Position numbers and translations under genes: made by a program
Shown: piece by piece, positions 1 through 4,895 of the stretch
How the letters are laid out: the number at the start of each line of letters is the position of its first letter
Position numbering within the stretch: the first letter of the stretch is position 1
Origin: Alphaproteobacteria bacterium
GTDB lineage: Bacteria > Pseudomonadota > Alphaproteobacteria > Caulobacterales > Caulobacteraceae
Length of the DNA stretch: 6,743 bases
Reading direction: 5' to 3'
Assembly: GCA_018895795.1 (NCBI GenBank)
Contig: JAHINZ010000264.1
Span: 1 to 6,743 of the forward strand
Notes under the pieces: generated by a model
Seen by the model: the letters and a program-made list of their open reading frames with translations, nothing else
The model's database searches: none
What the model was told of the DNA's origin: nothing

Positions 1-578
1 ACCCGAAGGGGCACCGGCCGCTCCAGGCGCGCCGCGACCTCGGCATAGGCGCCTACGGCGATCACCCGTGGCCCCTGGCGCAGCACCCCATAGCCGACAT
101 GGGTGAAGCCGGGAGCCAGCAGGTTGGCGCGGTGGCCGGGGCTGTCGCGCCACTGGTTCATGATCTGGTCGGAGCGGACGGGACCCGACGCATTAAGGCG
201 CATGGCGATGTTCTCGCCCGGCGCGCCGACCAGGTCGCGGGCCAGCAGGCCCACCCGTCCCGCCGGGGTGAAGCCGTCGGCGGTGGCGTGGTCGAAGAGG
301 CCGGTGACGGCCATGTCGGCGGCGTGAGCCCGGGCCGCCAGGACCAGGCCCGGATCGGACCTCAGCACGTCCAGGCCCTGGCGATCGCGCATGAGATTGT
401 TGAGGTCCAGCAGGGTGTCTTCGAAATCTTCGTCGAAGGCGCCGCCCGCCGCATCGGAGAGGCCGGCGCGCAGGCGTCGCTCATAGGCTCGCCACGGCGC
501 CACGGCGGCGGCGCGCGCTGTCCCGGCCGCCAGGGCGAAGGGAACGGTCAGCAGGGTTCTTCGAAGGATTTGCGGCAT
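1..578 (-). CDS. Exported CAP/SCP-domain (YkwD-like) protein, C-terminus cut off by window edge
   Basis: I read this gene by translating the reverse strand; it runs off the left edge after 192 codons. The N-terminus (MPQILRRTLLTVPFALAAG) is a signal peptide with a twin-arginine-like RR at residues 6-7, a hydrophobic core and an ARA cleavage motif at 21-23, so the product should be periplasmic or secreted. The CAP fold follows at about residues 55-182. FDHATADG contains His97, GENIA contains Glu122 and SPGHRANLL contains His149; these are the cavity residues typical of the bacterial CAP/YkwD family, followed by GFTHVGYGV. Function in bacteria is mostly unknown (envelope-associated roles are proposed for the family), so no substrate is assigned. 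The start is the only ATG near the signal peptide; AAGAG lies about 6 nt upstream. The gene is divergent from the deoxyribosyltransferase gene, about 53 bp away. Whether the signal is Tat or Sec cannot be settled by eye. Confidence 0.9.
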   Translation of the reverse strand, partial: MPQILRRTLLTVPFALAAGTARAAAVAPWRAYERRLRAGLSDAAGGAFDEDFEDTLLDLNNLMRDRQGLDVLRSDPGLVLAARAHAADMAVTGLFDHATADGFTPAGRVGLLARDLVGAPGENIAMRLNASGPVRSDQIMNQWRDSPGHRANLLAPGFTHVGYGVLRQGPRVIAVGAYAEVAARLERPVPLR

Positions 579-596
579 CGCGGCTCTTAACAGTGA

Positions 597-626
597 TTGA
601 CAGGACCCCCCGGGACCAACCTCTAA
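597..626 (+). promoter_or_regulatory. Candidate promoter of the deoxyribosyltransferase gene
   Basis: A perfect TTGACA hexamer lies at 597-602 in the short divergent spacer. No good -10 box is seen at normal spacing; the best is CTCTAA at 621-626 (18 bp), which is poor. If real, transcription would begin at about 632, the ATG itself, giving a leaderless or nearly leaderless mRNA. Only the -35 match is strong; the rest is inference. Confidence 0.25.
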
Positions 627-631
627 GGCGC

Positions 632-1195
632 ATGCGTCCCGTGCGTTCCATATGGCTGGCCGGCCCTGATGTCTGGCTCCCCGATTCCGTCGCCCAGGCG
701 GCCCGTCAGCGCGCCCATTGTATCGATGCCGGGTTCACCGGCCTGACCCCCGATCCCCTGCCTGCAAACTCGGAGGTGGGCTCCGAGCTTGAAGCCCGGG
801 AACTCTATGCTGATCGGATGGCGCGATTGCGTCAGGCCGACGCCGGCGTGGTCAATCTGACGCCCTGGCGCGGACCGTCGTGCGATACCGGGGCGGCGTT
901 CGAGGCCGGCGTGCTGGCGGGGCTGGGACGGCCGATCTTCGCCTATCTGAACGTCTCGGACGAAACCCAGGCCGAATATGTCGACCGGGTGGACTCGTTT
1001 GTCGGCGCCCAGCGCGACGCGGCGGGCGTCTGGCGCGACGGCGAGGGCTGCCTGATCGAGAACTACGGCCTGCCCGAGACCGTCATGCTGTGGGCCGAGG
1101 CGCGGCGCCTGTTCGTGATCGTCACCGCCGACCCGCTGCATGACCTGACGGGGTTGGAGCTGTGTCTTGAGGCCTTGCGGCTCTACGCCGAGTAG
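632..1195 (+). CDS. Nucleoside 2-deoxyribosyltransferase family protein
   Basis: This 187-residue cytosolic protein matches the nucleoside 2-deoxyribosyltransferase family, which moves deoxyribose between nucleobases or hydrolyses deoxynucleosides in nucleotide salvage. Visible motifs are AGPDVW at residues 10-15 near the first strand, ADAGVVNLTPWRGPS from residue 69 (Asp70), DTGAAFEAG at 85-93 and NYGLPETVML at 144-153. By family analogy Glu91 is the nucleophile, with Asp85 and Asp70 as active-site acids. The length fits the family (about 150-190 residues). An in-frame GTG at 593 would add 13 residues (IDRTPRDQPLRRM), but I prefer ATG 632: conserved sequence begins immediately after it and AAGG lies at 625-628, though only 3 nt away. 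The gene is alone on its strand, ends at TAG 1193-1195 and is followed by a hairpin-rich repeat. True substrate is unknown; it could act on a modified nucleotide. Confidence 0.85.
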   Translation: MRPVRSIWLAGPDVWLPDSVAQAARQRAHCIDAGFTGLTPDPLPANSEVGSELEARELYADRMARLRQADAGVVNLTPWRGPSCDTGAAFEAGVLAGLGRPIFAYLNVSDETQAEYVDRVDSFVGAQRDAAGVWRDGEGCLIENYGLPETVMLWAEARRLFVIVTADPLHDLTGLELCLEALRLYAE

Positions 1196-1206
1196 GGCGA
1201 GGGCTC

Positions 1207-1315
1207 GCCCCCTCCTGGCTGCCTCGCAGCCGTCCTCCCCCGGAGGGGGAAGACGAAGCCGCGCTGATCTCATCCTCCTCCTCCGGGGGAGGAGCGCCGC
1301 AGGCGCGGAGGGGGC
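1207..1315. repeat. Head-to-head pair of inverted intergenic repeat units (imperfect 109-bp palindrome)
   Basis: The spacer between two convergent genes is bounded by a perfect 9-bp inverted repeat, GCCCCCTCC at 1207-1215 and GGAGGGGGC at 1307-1315. Inside the left arm is a hairpin (GGCTGC 1217-1222 with GCAGCC 1226-1231) followed by TCCTCCCCCGGAGG at 1233-1246. The right arm read on the minus strand has the same order: GCCCCCTCC, a hairpin (GCGCC 1294-1298 with GGCGC 1302-1306), then TCCTCCCCCGGAGG. So it is two inverted copies of one unit of about 45 bp whose inner stem sequence differs but whose pairing is kept. CTCCTCC 1278-1284 also pairs with GGAGGAG 1288-1294. There is no T-tract, but the RNA would be strongly folded from both strands and may help stop convergent transcription. 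It does not look coding. Confidence 0.75.
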
Positions 1316-1321
1316 AAGTGG

Positions 1322-2050
1322 TCACCACCCCAGCCCCGCCTCACCCCGTAGAATCGCCTCGGCCGTCGCCGAGTGCTGTCCGCCGTCCCGATCGTGCAGC
1401 ACCAGGGCCGGCAACAGCGCCAGCGGGGCCTTGCCGGTCTTGATCGCCCGCACGATCACCCGCTTGGCCGGGGCGTCGGCGAAGGGCTGGATCGGGCGGA
1501 TCTTGAATGACCCGGCCTTGGGGGCCAGCAGGGCCAGGATGTCGGCCAGGCGATCGGCGCGGTGGATCATCGTGATCGAGCCGCCCTCGCGCACCGCCTT
1601 GAGCAGGAACCCCGTCCAGGCCGCCAGACCGCCGTCGGCCATCCAGGCCCCGGTCTTGGCCGCCGCCGGCGCGCGCAGGGCGCCCGGATCGTCGAAAAAC
1701 GGCGGATTGCTGATCGCCGCGTCGAACACCGGCAGGTCCAGAGCGCGAAAGCCCGCCTCGATGTCGCCGGTGGTGATCTCGACGCGGTCGGACAGGGCGT
1801 TGAGCGCCACGTTCTCCCGCGCCAGCGCCGCGGCTTCAGGATCGCGTTCCACGCCGTGGAATCGCGTCCCGGGACAGCGCGCGGCGGCGGCCAGCAAGGC
1901 GCCGCCGACGCCGCATCCCGCCTCGATCACGCGCTCGCCCGGGCCTGAGTCGCAGGCCGCCGCCAGCAGGGCCGCGTCCAGGCCCGCGCGGTATCCGCCG
2001 ACCGTCTGGCGCAGGCGAATGCGGCCGTTCAGCACACGATCTTCGGTCAC
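1322..2050 (-). CDS. trmN: SAM-dependent N6-adenine methyltransferase, tRNA1(Val) m6A37 type (TrmN6-like)
   Basis: This class I methyltransferase has about 242 residues. Numbering from the TTG at 2065 (subtract 5 for the start used here), motif I is EAGCGVGG at 48-55 (SAM-binding loop), an acidic ribose-binding residue is in GVERDP (Glu73), Asp101 lies in TGDIEAG, and the catalytic NPPF is at 120-123, the signature of amino methyltransferases acting on adenine N6. The N-terminal TEDRVLNGRIRLRQ..GGYRAGLD and C-terminal RVIVRAIKTGKAPL match the TrmN6/YfiC group, which methylates A37 of tRNA1(Val) in E. coli; this exact target is inferred. GTG at 2050 places MTEDRVL at the start, as in relatives; TTG at 2065 would add five residues and neither has a clear Shine-Dalgarno. 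The gene is divergent from ispB and convergent with the deoxyribosyltransferase. Other adenine methyltransferase targets are possible. Confidence 0.82.
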   Translation of the reverse strand: MTEDRVLNGRIRLRQTVGGYRAGLDAALLAAACDSGPGERVIEAGCGVGGALLAAAARCPGTRFHGVERDPEAAALARENVALNALSDRVEITTGDIEAGFRALDLPVFDAAISNPPFFDDPGALRAPAAAKTGAWMADGGLAAWTGFLLKAVREGGSITMIHRADRLADILALLAPKAGSFKIRPIQPFADAPAKRVIVRAIKTGKAPLALLPALVLHDRDGGQHSATAEAILRGEAGLGW

Positions 2051-2087
2051 TTGAGTATCGTCCAACGTATCAAGCCTTGTGCTTGCC

Positions 2088-2116
2088 TTGACCGTGACCT
2101 ATCCCGCCACCATTGT
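2088..2116 (+). promoter_or_regulatory. Weak candidate promoter for ispB
   Basis: TTGACC at 2088-2093 sits 17 bp from CATTGT at 2111-2116 in the spacer divergent from the methyltransferase gene. The -10 match is poor (3 of 6). If used, transcription would start near 2123, which would exclude the in-frame TTG at 2113 as ispB start and favour ATG 2188. Confidence 0.2.
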
Positions 2117-2187
2117 CCCTCGCAACGGCTGATCCTGCTGTGGCGGATGCAAGCCCCGGCCGCCCTCAGGCGTCGGTCAAGGAGAGT

Positions 2188-3204
2188 ATGGTCTTGGACG
2201 CAGTTGCAGCGACCCTCGCCCGAGAGCCGGGATCGGTGGATCGTTTAGCACGTCTGGCCGCCGTCGATATGGACGGGGTCAACCGCCTGATCACCGAACG
2301 CATGCAAAGCGATGTGCCGGTCATCCCGGCCCTGGCTGAGCATCTGATCGCCGCCGGCGGCAAGCGCCTGCGCCCGTTGCTGACCGTGGCCGCCGCGCGT
2401 CTGGCCGGGTCCGACAACGACGCCTGCCTGAAGCTGGCCGCTTCGGTCGAATTCATTCACACCGCCACCCTGCTGCATGACGACGTGGTCGACGGCAGCC
2501 AGCTGCGCCGCGGCAAGGTCGCGGCCCACCTGATCTGGGGCGCGGCGCAGAGTGTCCTGGTCGGCGACTTCCTGTTCGCCCGCGCCTTCGAACTGATGGT
2601 CGAAACCGGCTCGATCAAGGCGCTGGAGATCCTGGCGCGCGCCAGCCGCGTGATCGCCGAGGGCGAAGTGCTGCAACTGACCCGCAGCCACGACCTCAAT
2701 CTCTCCCAGGCGATCTATCTGGACATCATCGCCGCCAAGACCGCCGAACTGTTCGCCGCCGCTTCAGAGGCGGGCGGTGTTTCGGCCGGGGTCGACAAGA
2801 CCCGGTCCGACGCCCTGCGCGCCTACGGCCTGAACCTGGGCCTGGCCTTCCAGCTGGCCGACGACGCCCTCGACTATGGCGGCGTCACCGAAACCCTGGG
2901 CAAGAACGCCGGCGACGATTTCCGCGAAGGCAAGGCCACCCTGCCGCTGCTGTTGGCCATTGCCCGTTCCGGTCCCCGCGAGGCTGAGTTCTGGGAGCGG
3001 GCCATCGGCCGCCGCGAACAGACCGAGGCCGACTTCCGTCGCGCCCGCGAGCTGATCATCGGTTCGGGGGCCCTGGACGCCACGCTCGATCTGGCCGCCG
3101 ACTATGCCGACAAGGCCAAGCTGGCCCTGGCGAGCTTCCCGGACAACGAGTGGCGTTCGGCCCTCGAAAGCCTGGCCGACTTCGCCGTCAGCCGCCGCGC
3201 ATGA
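2188..3204 (+). CDS. ispB: Long-chain polyprenyl diphosphate synthase (octaprenyl/decaprenyl type)
   Basis: The enzyme adds isopentenyl diphosphate units to an allylic primer, making the all-trans C40-C50 chain used for ubiquinone. The 338-residue product has GGKRLRP at 57-63, the first aspartate-rich motif DDVVD at 98-102 (after LLH) and the second DDALD at 225-229, followed by GKNAGDDFREGKATLPL at about 238-254. Ala93, five residues before the first motif, is small, consistent with a long product; octa- versus decaprenyl cannot be told, though many alphaproteobacteria use ubiquinone-10. Start choice: ATG 2188 follows AAGGAG at 2179-2184 (short 3-nt spacer) and MVLDAVAATLA fits family N-termini. 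An in-frame TTG at 2113 would add 25 low-complexity residues and has no ribosome site. The stop overlaps the next gene as ATGA at 3201-3204, so the two are probably co-translated. Confidence 0.93.
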   Translation: MVLDAVAATLAREPGSVDRLARLAAVDMDGVNRLITERMQSDVPVIPALAEHLIAAGGKRLRPLLTVAAARLAGSDNDACLKLAASVEFIHTATLLHDDVVDGSQLRRGKVAAHLIWGAAQSVLVGDFLFARAFELMVETGSIKALEILARASRVIAEGEVLQLTRSHDLNLSQAIYLDIIAAKTAELFAAASEAGGVSAGVDKTRSDALRAYGLNLGLAFQLADDALDYGGVTETLGKNAGDDFREGKATLPLLLAIARSGPREAEFWERAIGRREQTEADFRRARELIIGSGALDATLDLAADYADKAKLALASFPDNEWRSALESLADFAVSRRA

Positions 3205-3713
3205 TCTCGACCCCCGAAAATCCCGGGGGCGACCCCAATATTCGCGCCCATCGCGCCGGCGAGACCGCGGGCAAGGTGATCGGCGGCGGCGTGGCCGTGC
3301 TGGTCGGATTCATTCTGATCGTACTGCTGTTTGGGCCCGTTCTGTGGGCGCCGCTTTGGGCGGGGCTGCGGGCGGCGAGGGCCGTGGCCGGACCCTGGCA
3401 GCCCTGGGCCGCGGGGCTGGCCGCCTTCACCGGCGCGTCCCTGGTTCTGGCGTGGCTGCTGATCCAGCGCAGCCCGCTGCTGCGCTATCCGATCGTCGCC
3501 ATCTGCGCGTCGGCCTGGGTCGGGGGGCTGTGGCTGGAATTCAGTTCGCCGCCCCATGACTGGGTGACGACCGCCCCGACTCTCAGCATGCCGGGTCCCT
3601 GGACCTGGACCGTGATCGGCTTGGGCACGGTGATCTATGCCGGCCTCTATCTGCTGGCCCTGAACGGCGTCGCGCGCGGCCAGTGGGCCCGTCGGTGGCA
3701 GTGGATCAAATAG
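3201..3713 (+). CDS. Four-helix membrane protein of unknown function, coupled to ispB
   Basis: I do not recognise the family. The 170-residue product has a polar 25-residue N-terminus (MISTPENPGGDPNIRAHRAG) then four likely transmembrane segments at about 27-48, 68-88, 94-113 and 134-155, and ends with a basic, tryptophan-rich tail (QWARRWQWIK), so an inner-membrane location with a cytoplasmic tail is plausible. Its ATG overlaps the ispB stop (ATGA), with no separate Shine-Dalgarno, which points to translational coupling. An earlier in-frame start at 3150 would lie deep inside ispB and is unlikely. A link with quinone or isoprenoid metabolism is only suggested by position. Codon use looks like that of the neighbours. 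Confidence 0.8.
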   Translation: MISTPENPGGDPNIRAHRAGETAGKVIGGGVAVLVGFILIVLLFGPVLWAPLWAGLRAARAVAGPWQPWAAGLAAFTGASLVLAWLLIQRSPLLRYPIVAICASAWVGGLWLEFSSPPHDWVTTAPTLSMPGPWTWTVIGLGTVIYAGLYLLALNGVARGQWARRWQWIK

Positions 3714-3762
3714 GCCGGCGGGTGAATTCGCCGTAACGCGGAACGCGCGGCCTCGACAATCA

Positions 3763-3774
3763 CCATGATCATGG
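3763..3774. repeat. 12-bp perfect palindrome upstream of the YccF gene
   Basis: CCATGATCATGG is perfectly self-complementary and lies 35 bp before the YccF-domain start, inside the 95-bp spacer 3714-3808. Such a dyad could be an operator, but it can also arise by chance and no clear promoter boxes flank it. Confidence 0.3.
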
Positions 3775-3794
3775 CCACGTCTGGGGCTGGCCTT

Positions 3795-3800
3795 AGGGGA
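3795..3800 (+). promoter_or_regulatory. Ribosome binding site of the YccF-domain gene
   Basis: AGGGGA lies 8 nt before ATG 3809. It is the best-spaced Shine-Dalgarno on the plus strand in this window and fixes this start, which shows the gene can be translated independently of the upstream ispB pair. Confidence 0.6.
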
Positions 3801-3808
3801 AAGACGCG

Positions 3809-4213
3809 ATGATCCGACTGCTTTTGAACATCCTGTGGTTCATCATGGGTGGCTGGATCTCCGGCCTGCTGTGGCTGTTGGCCGGAGCGGTTCTCGCGAT
3901 CACCATCGTCGGTTTGCCCTATACGGCCGCGGCCTGGCGCATCGCCGGCTTCGCCTTCTGGCCGTTCGGCAAGGAAATCGTCAGCCGCGAGATCGTCACC
4001 GGCAAGCACGACCTGGGCACCGGGCCGCTGGGCTTCTTGCTCAACGTGATCTGGTTCATCCTCGGCGGCTGGTACATCGCGCTGAGCCACCTGCTGATCG
4101 CCGCCGCCGAAGCGGTGACGATCATCGGCATCCCCTTCGCCATCAAGGATTTCCAGCTGGCGATCATCGCCCTGGCGCCGATCGGCCGCGAGGTGGTGGT
4201 GGTTCGCCGCTAG
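3809..4213 (+). CDS. yccF: YccF-domain inner-membrane protein with two internal repeats
   Basis: The 134-residue hydrophobic protein contains two copies of the YccF domain. Copy 1 runs from about residue 5 (LLNILWFIMGGW, then ITIVGLPYTAAAWRIAGFAF and WPFGKEIV to 58). Copy 2 runs from about 77 (LLNVIWFILGGW, then VTIIGIPFAIKDFQLAIIAL and APIGREVV to 130). The offset is 72 residues, and each copy has two hydrophobic stretches ending in a P-x-G-[KR]-E-[IV]-V turn. This is the usual arrangement for the family (E. coli YccF is of similar size); the molecular role is unknown. ATG 3809 has a well-placed AGGGGA. The TAG stop (4211-4213) lies inside the terminal inverted repeat of the downstream 106-bp element, so the last residues (VVRR) may have been set by insertion of that element. 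Confidence 0.9.
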   Translation: MIRLLLNILWFIMGGWISGLLWLLAGAVLAITIVGLPYTAAAWRIAGFAFWPFGKEIVSREIVTGKHDLGTGPLGFLLNVIWFILGGWYIALSHLLIAAAEAVTIIGIPFAIKDFQLAIIALAPIGREVVVVRR

Positions 4214-4315
4214 AGCATCAGGCGGAAAAGTGGACGCCGGCTTTTCGCCAAAACGATGCGAAGACAAAAACCTCGAGCAAGGCGCGGGAGTCCGATTGCG
4301 CGCGCCTTGCTCTAG
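4210..4315. repeat. 106-bp palindromic intergenic element with 8-bp terminal inverted repeats
   Basis: The element is bounded by CTAGAGCA (4210-4217) and TGCTCTAG (4308-4315), an exact inverted repeat. Inside, GCATC 4215-4219 pairs with GATGC 4255-4259, and GGCGGAAAAG 4221-4230 pairs with CTTTTCGCC 4241-4249 (one bulged G). A second hairpin has a perfect 12-bp stem, GAGCAAGGCGCG 4275-4286 with CGCGCCTTGCTC 4301-4312. The order of parts (TAGAGCAT, AAAAGTGG, CCGG, TTTTCGCC, GATGCG, ACAAAAACC, GAGC) resembles a common alphaproteobacterial intergenic repeat known to me from many genomes. It occupies almost all of the gap between convergent yccF and ccdB. No flanking target-site duplication is evident. 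Confidence 0.75.
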
Positions 4316-4316
4316 G
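4266..4316 (-). terminator. Rho-independent-like terminator for the ccdAB side
   Basis: Read on the minus strand, the 12-bp perfect stem (4275-4286 with 4301-4312, 14-nt loop) is extended past one mismatch by three more pairs (CCT 4271-4273 with AGG 4314-4316) and is followed at once by five T residues (AAAAA at 4266-4270 on the plus strand). It begins 2 nt after the ccdB stop codon. On the plus strand only TTT follows, so termination there should be weaker. Confidence 0.6.
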
Positions 4317-4318
4317 TT

Positions 4319-4627
4319 TCAGAACCCGGTGAACAGGCGGTCGAGGGCGCGGCGGATCTCGTCTTCGTGGGCGGCGAGGTTGGCCGCTCGCTGTCGCAGC
4401 GCGCCTGCCGTGACGCTGAAGAGCTCACTGATGATCAACACCAAGGCTTGGCCCTCGATTTCCACGCTGATCTCGAGGCCGTTGACTTGCCGCTGCGCAT
4501 CATTGACCGCCGGGGCGACGATGACCTCCTGAAGCCCCAAGAGGTGATGCGAAGAGAGCGCCACGAGGAATGGCGCGACTCCCCGGCTTTCGATCGACGG
4601 ATTCACAAAGGCGTCGAACTGCCGCAC
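4319..4627 (-). CDS. ccdB: CcdB-family toxin (gyrase inhibitor homologue)
   Basis: The 102-residue length and pattern match CcdB: MRQFDAFVNPS.ESR start, a hydrophobic strand APFLVALSSHHL at 18-29, a long C-terminal helix and LDRLFTGF end (E. coli INLMFWGI). CcdB of plasmid F traps DNA gyrase on DNA, and its last three residues W-G-I are needed for poisoning. Here they are T-G-F (100-102), so the Trp is absent; the target may be the same with altered contacts, or activity may differ. The start is GTG 4627, 1 nt after the ccdA stop, so translation is coupled to the antitoxin. A 6-bp hairpin covers the last ccdA codons just upstream. I counted 111 G+C in 180 bases (62%) at 4441-4620, lower than the roughly 70% in sampled lines of ccdA and the ATPase, mildly suggestive of acquisition. 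Confidence 0.85.
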   Translation of the reverse strand: MRQFDAFVNPSIESRGVAPFLVALSSHHLLGLQEVIVAPAVNDAQRQVNGLEISVEIEGQALVLIISELFSVTAGALRQRAANLAAHEDEIRRALDRLFTGF

Positions 4628-4628
4628 C

Positions 4629-4895
4629 TCACCACTTTCTGAAGTGGTCCGAGATCAGTCCACGTCGGCCGATGCGGGCGTTATGGTCGGCGATGGCCTC
4701 GGCGTTCTCTTCGGCCCAGCGTCGGGCGCGTTCCTCGGCGCCGGCCGGATCGACCTTCTGGAGATGCAGGCGAAGCTGGGTTTCGCTCAGGCCGGCGATC
4801 GAAATGCCCAGCCGCGCGGCCTGGGCCACCAGCTCAGGGTCGATGTCGCTGCCAGCGGGGGGGGCGGGTGCGTCCATGGGCTGGGAGATTATCAT
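4629..4895 (-). CDS. ccdA: CcdA-family antitoxin with atypical N-terminus
   Basis: The 88-residue product ends with ERARRWAEENAEAIADHN and then the tail GLISDHFRKW, which parallels the C-terminal CcdB-binding half of E. coli CcdA (RAERWKAENQEGMAEVARF...ADENRDW). The middle, IDPELVAQAARLGISIAGLSE at 18-38, matches the two helices of the ribbon-helix-helix domain (SDSYQLLKAYDVNISGLV). The N-terminus, however, is PMDAPAPPAGSD, proline-rich, where a basic beta-strand (RITVTV in CcdA) normally contacts operator DNA; autoregulation may therefore be lost or done otherwise. In the family the antitoxin neutralises CcdB and is degraded by Lon. The ATG at 4895 overlaps the ATPase stop (ATGA) with GAGGA immediately upstream; ATG at 4877 is an alternative. 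The stop is 1 nt from ccdB. Confidence 0.82.
   Translation of the reverse strand: MIISQPMDAPAPPAGSDIDPELVAQAARLGISIAGLSETQLRLHLQKVDPAGAEERARRWAEENAEAIADHNARIGRRGLISDHFRKW
4632..4647 (-). promoter_or_regulatory. Hairpin at the ccdA-ccdB junction
   Basis: CCACTT 4632-4637 and AAGTGG 4642-4647 form a perfect 6-bp stem with a 4-nt loop in the last five sense codons of ccdA. It ends directly before the ccdA stop codon and 4 nt before the ccdB GTG. It could limit toxin translation to ribosomes finishing ccdA. The structure is seen; the role is inferred. Confidence 0.4.

Noticed and set aside
99..590. Plus-strand open frame of 163 codons under the CAP-domain gene
   Set aside because: It is antisense to a gene with a clear signal peptide and conserved CAP residues; its translation is low-complexity Gly/Ala/Arg/Gln with no family pattern.
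623..1273. Minus-strand open frame of 216 codons opposite the deoxyribosyltransferase gene
   Set aside because: It runs through the hairpin repeat and is the antisense shadow of a recognisable enzyme; no motif seen.
1167..2054. Plus-strand open frame of 295 codons opposite the methyltransferase gene
   Set aside because: Ser/Arg/Ala/Pro-rich shadow frame typical of high-GC DNA; it also spans the intergenic repeat.
3647..4267. Minus-strand open frame of 206 codons opposite yccF
   Set aside because: Asp/Gln/Arg-rich antisense shadow that crosses the palindromic element; yccF has a good ribosome site and a clear duplicated domain.
4210..4315. CRISPR array or attachment site reading of the palindromic element
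   Set aside because: There is no repeated unit with regular spacers and no integrase nearby; a single copy with terminal inverted repeats fits an intergenic repeat better.
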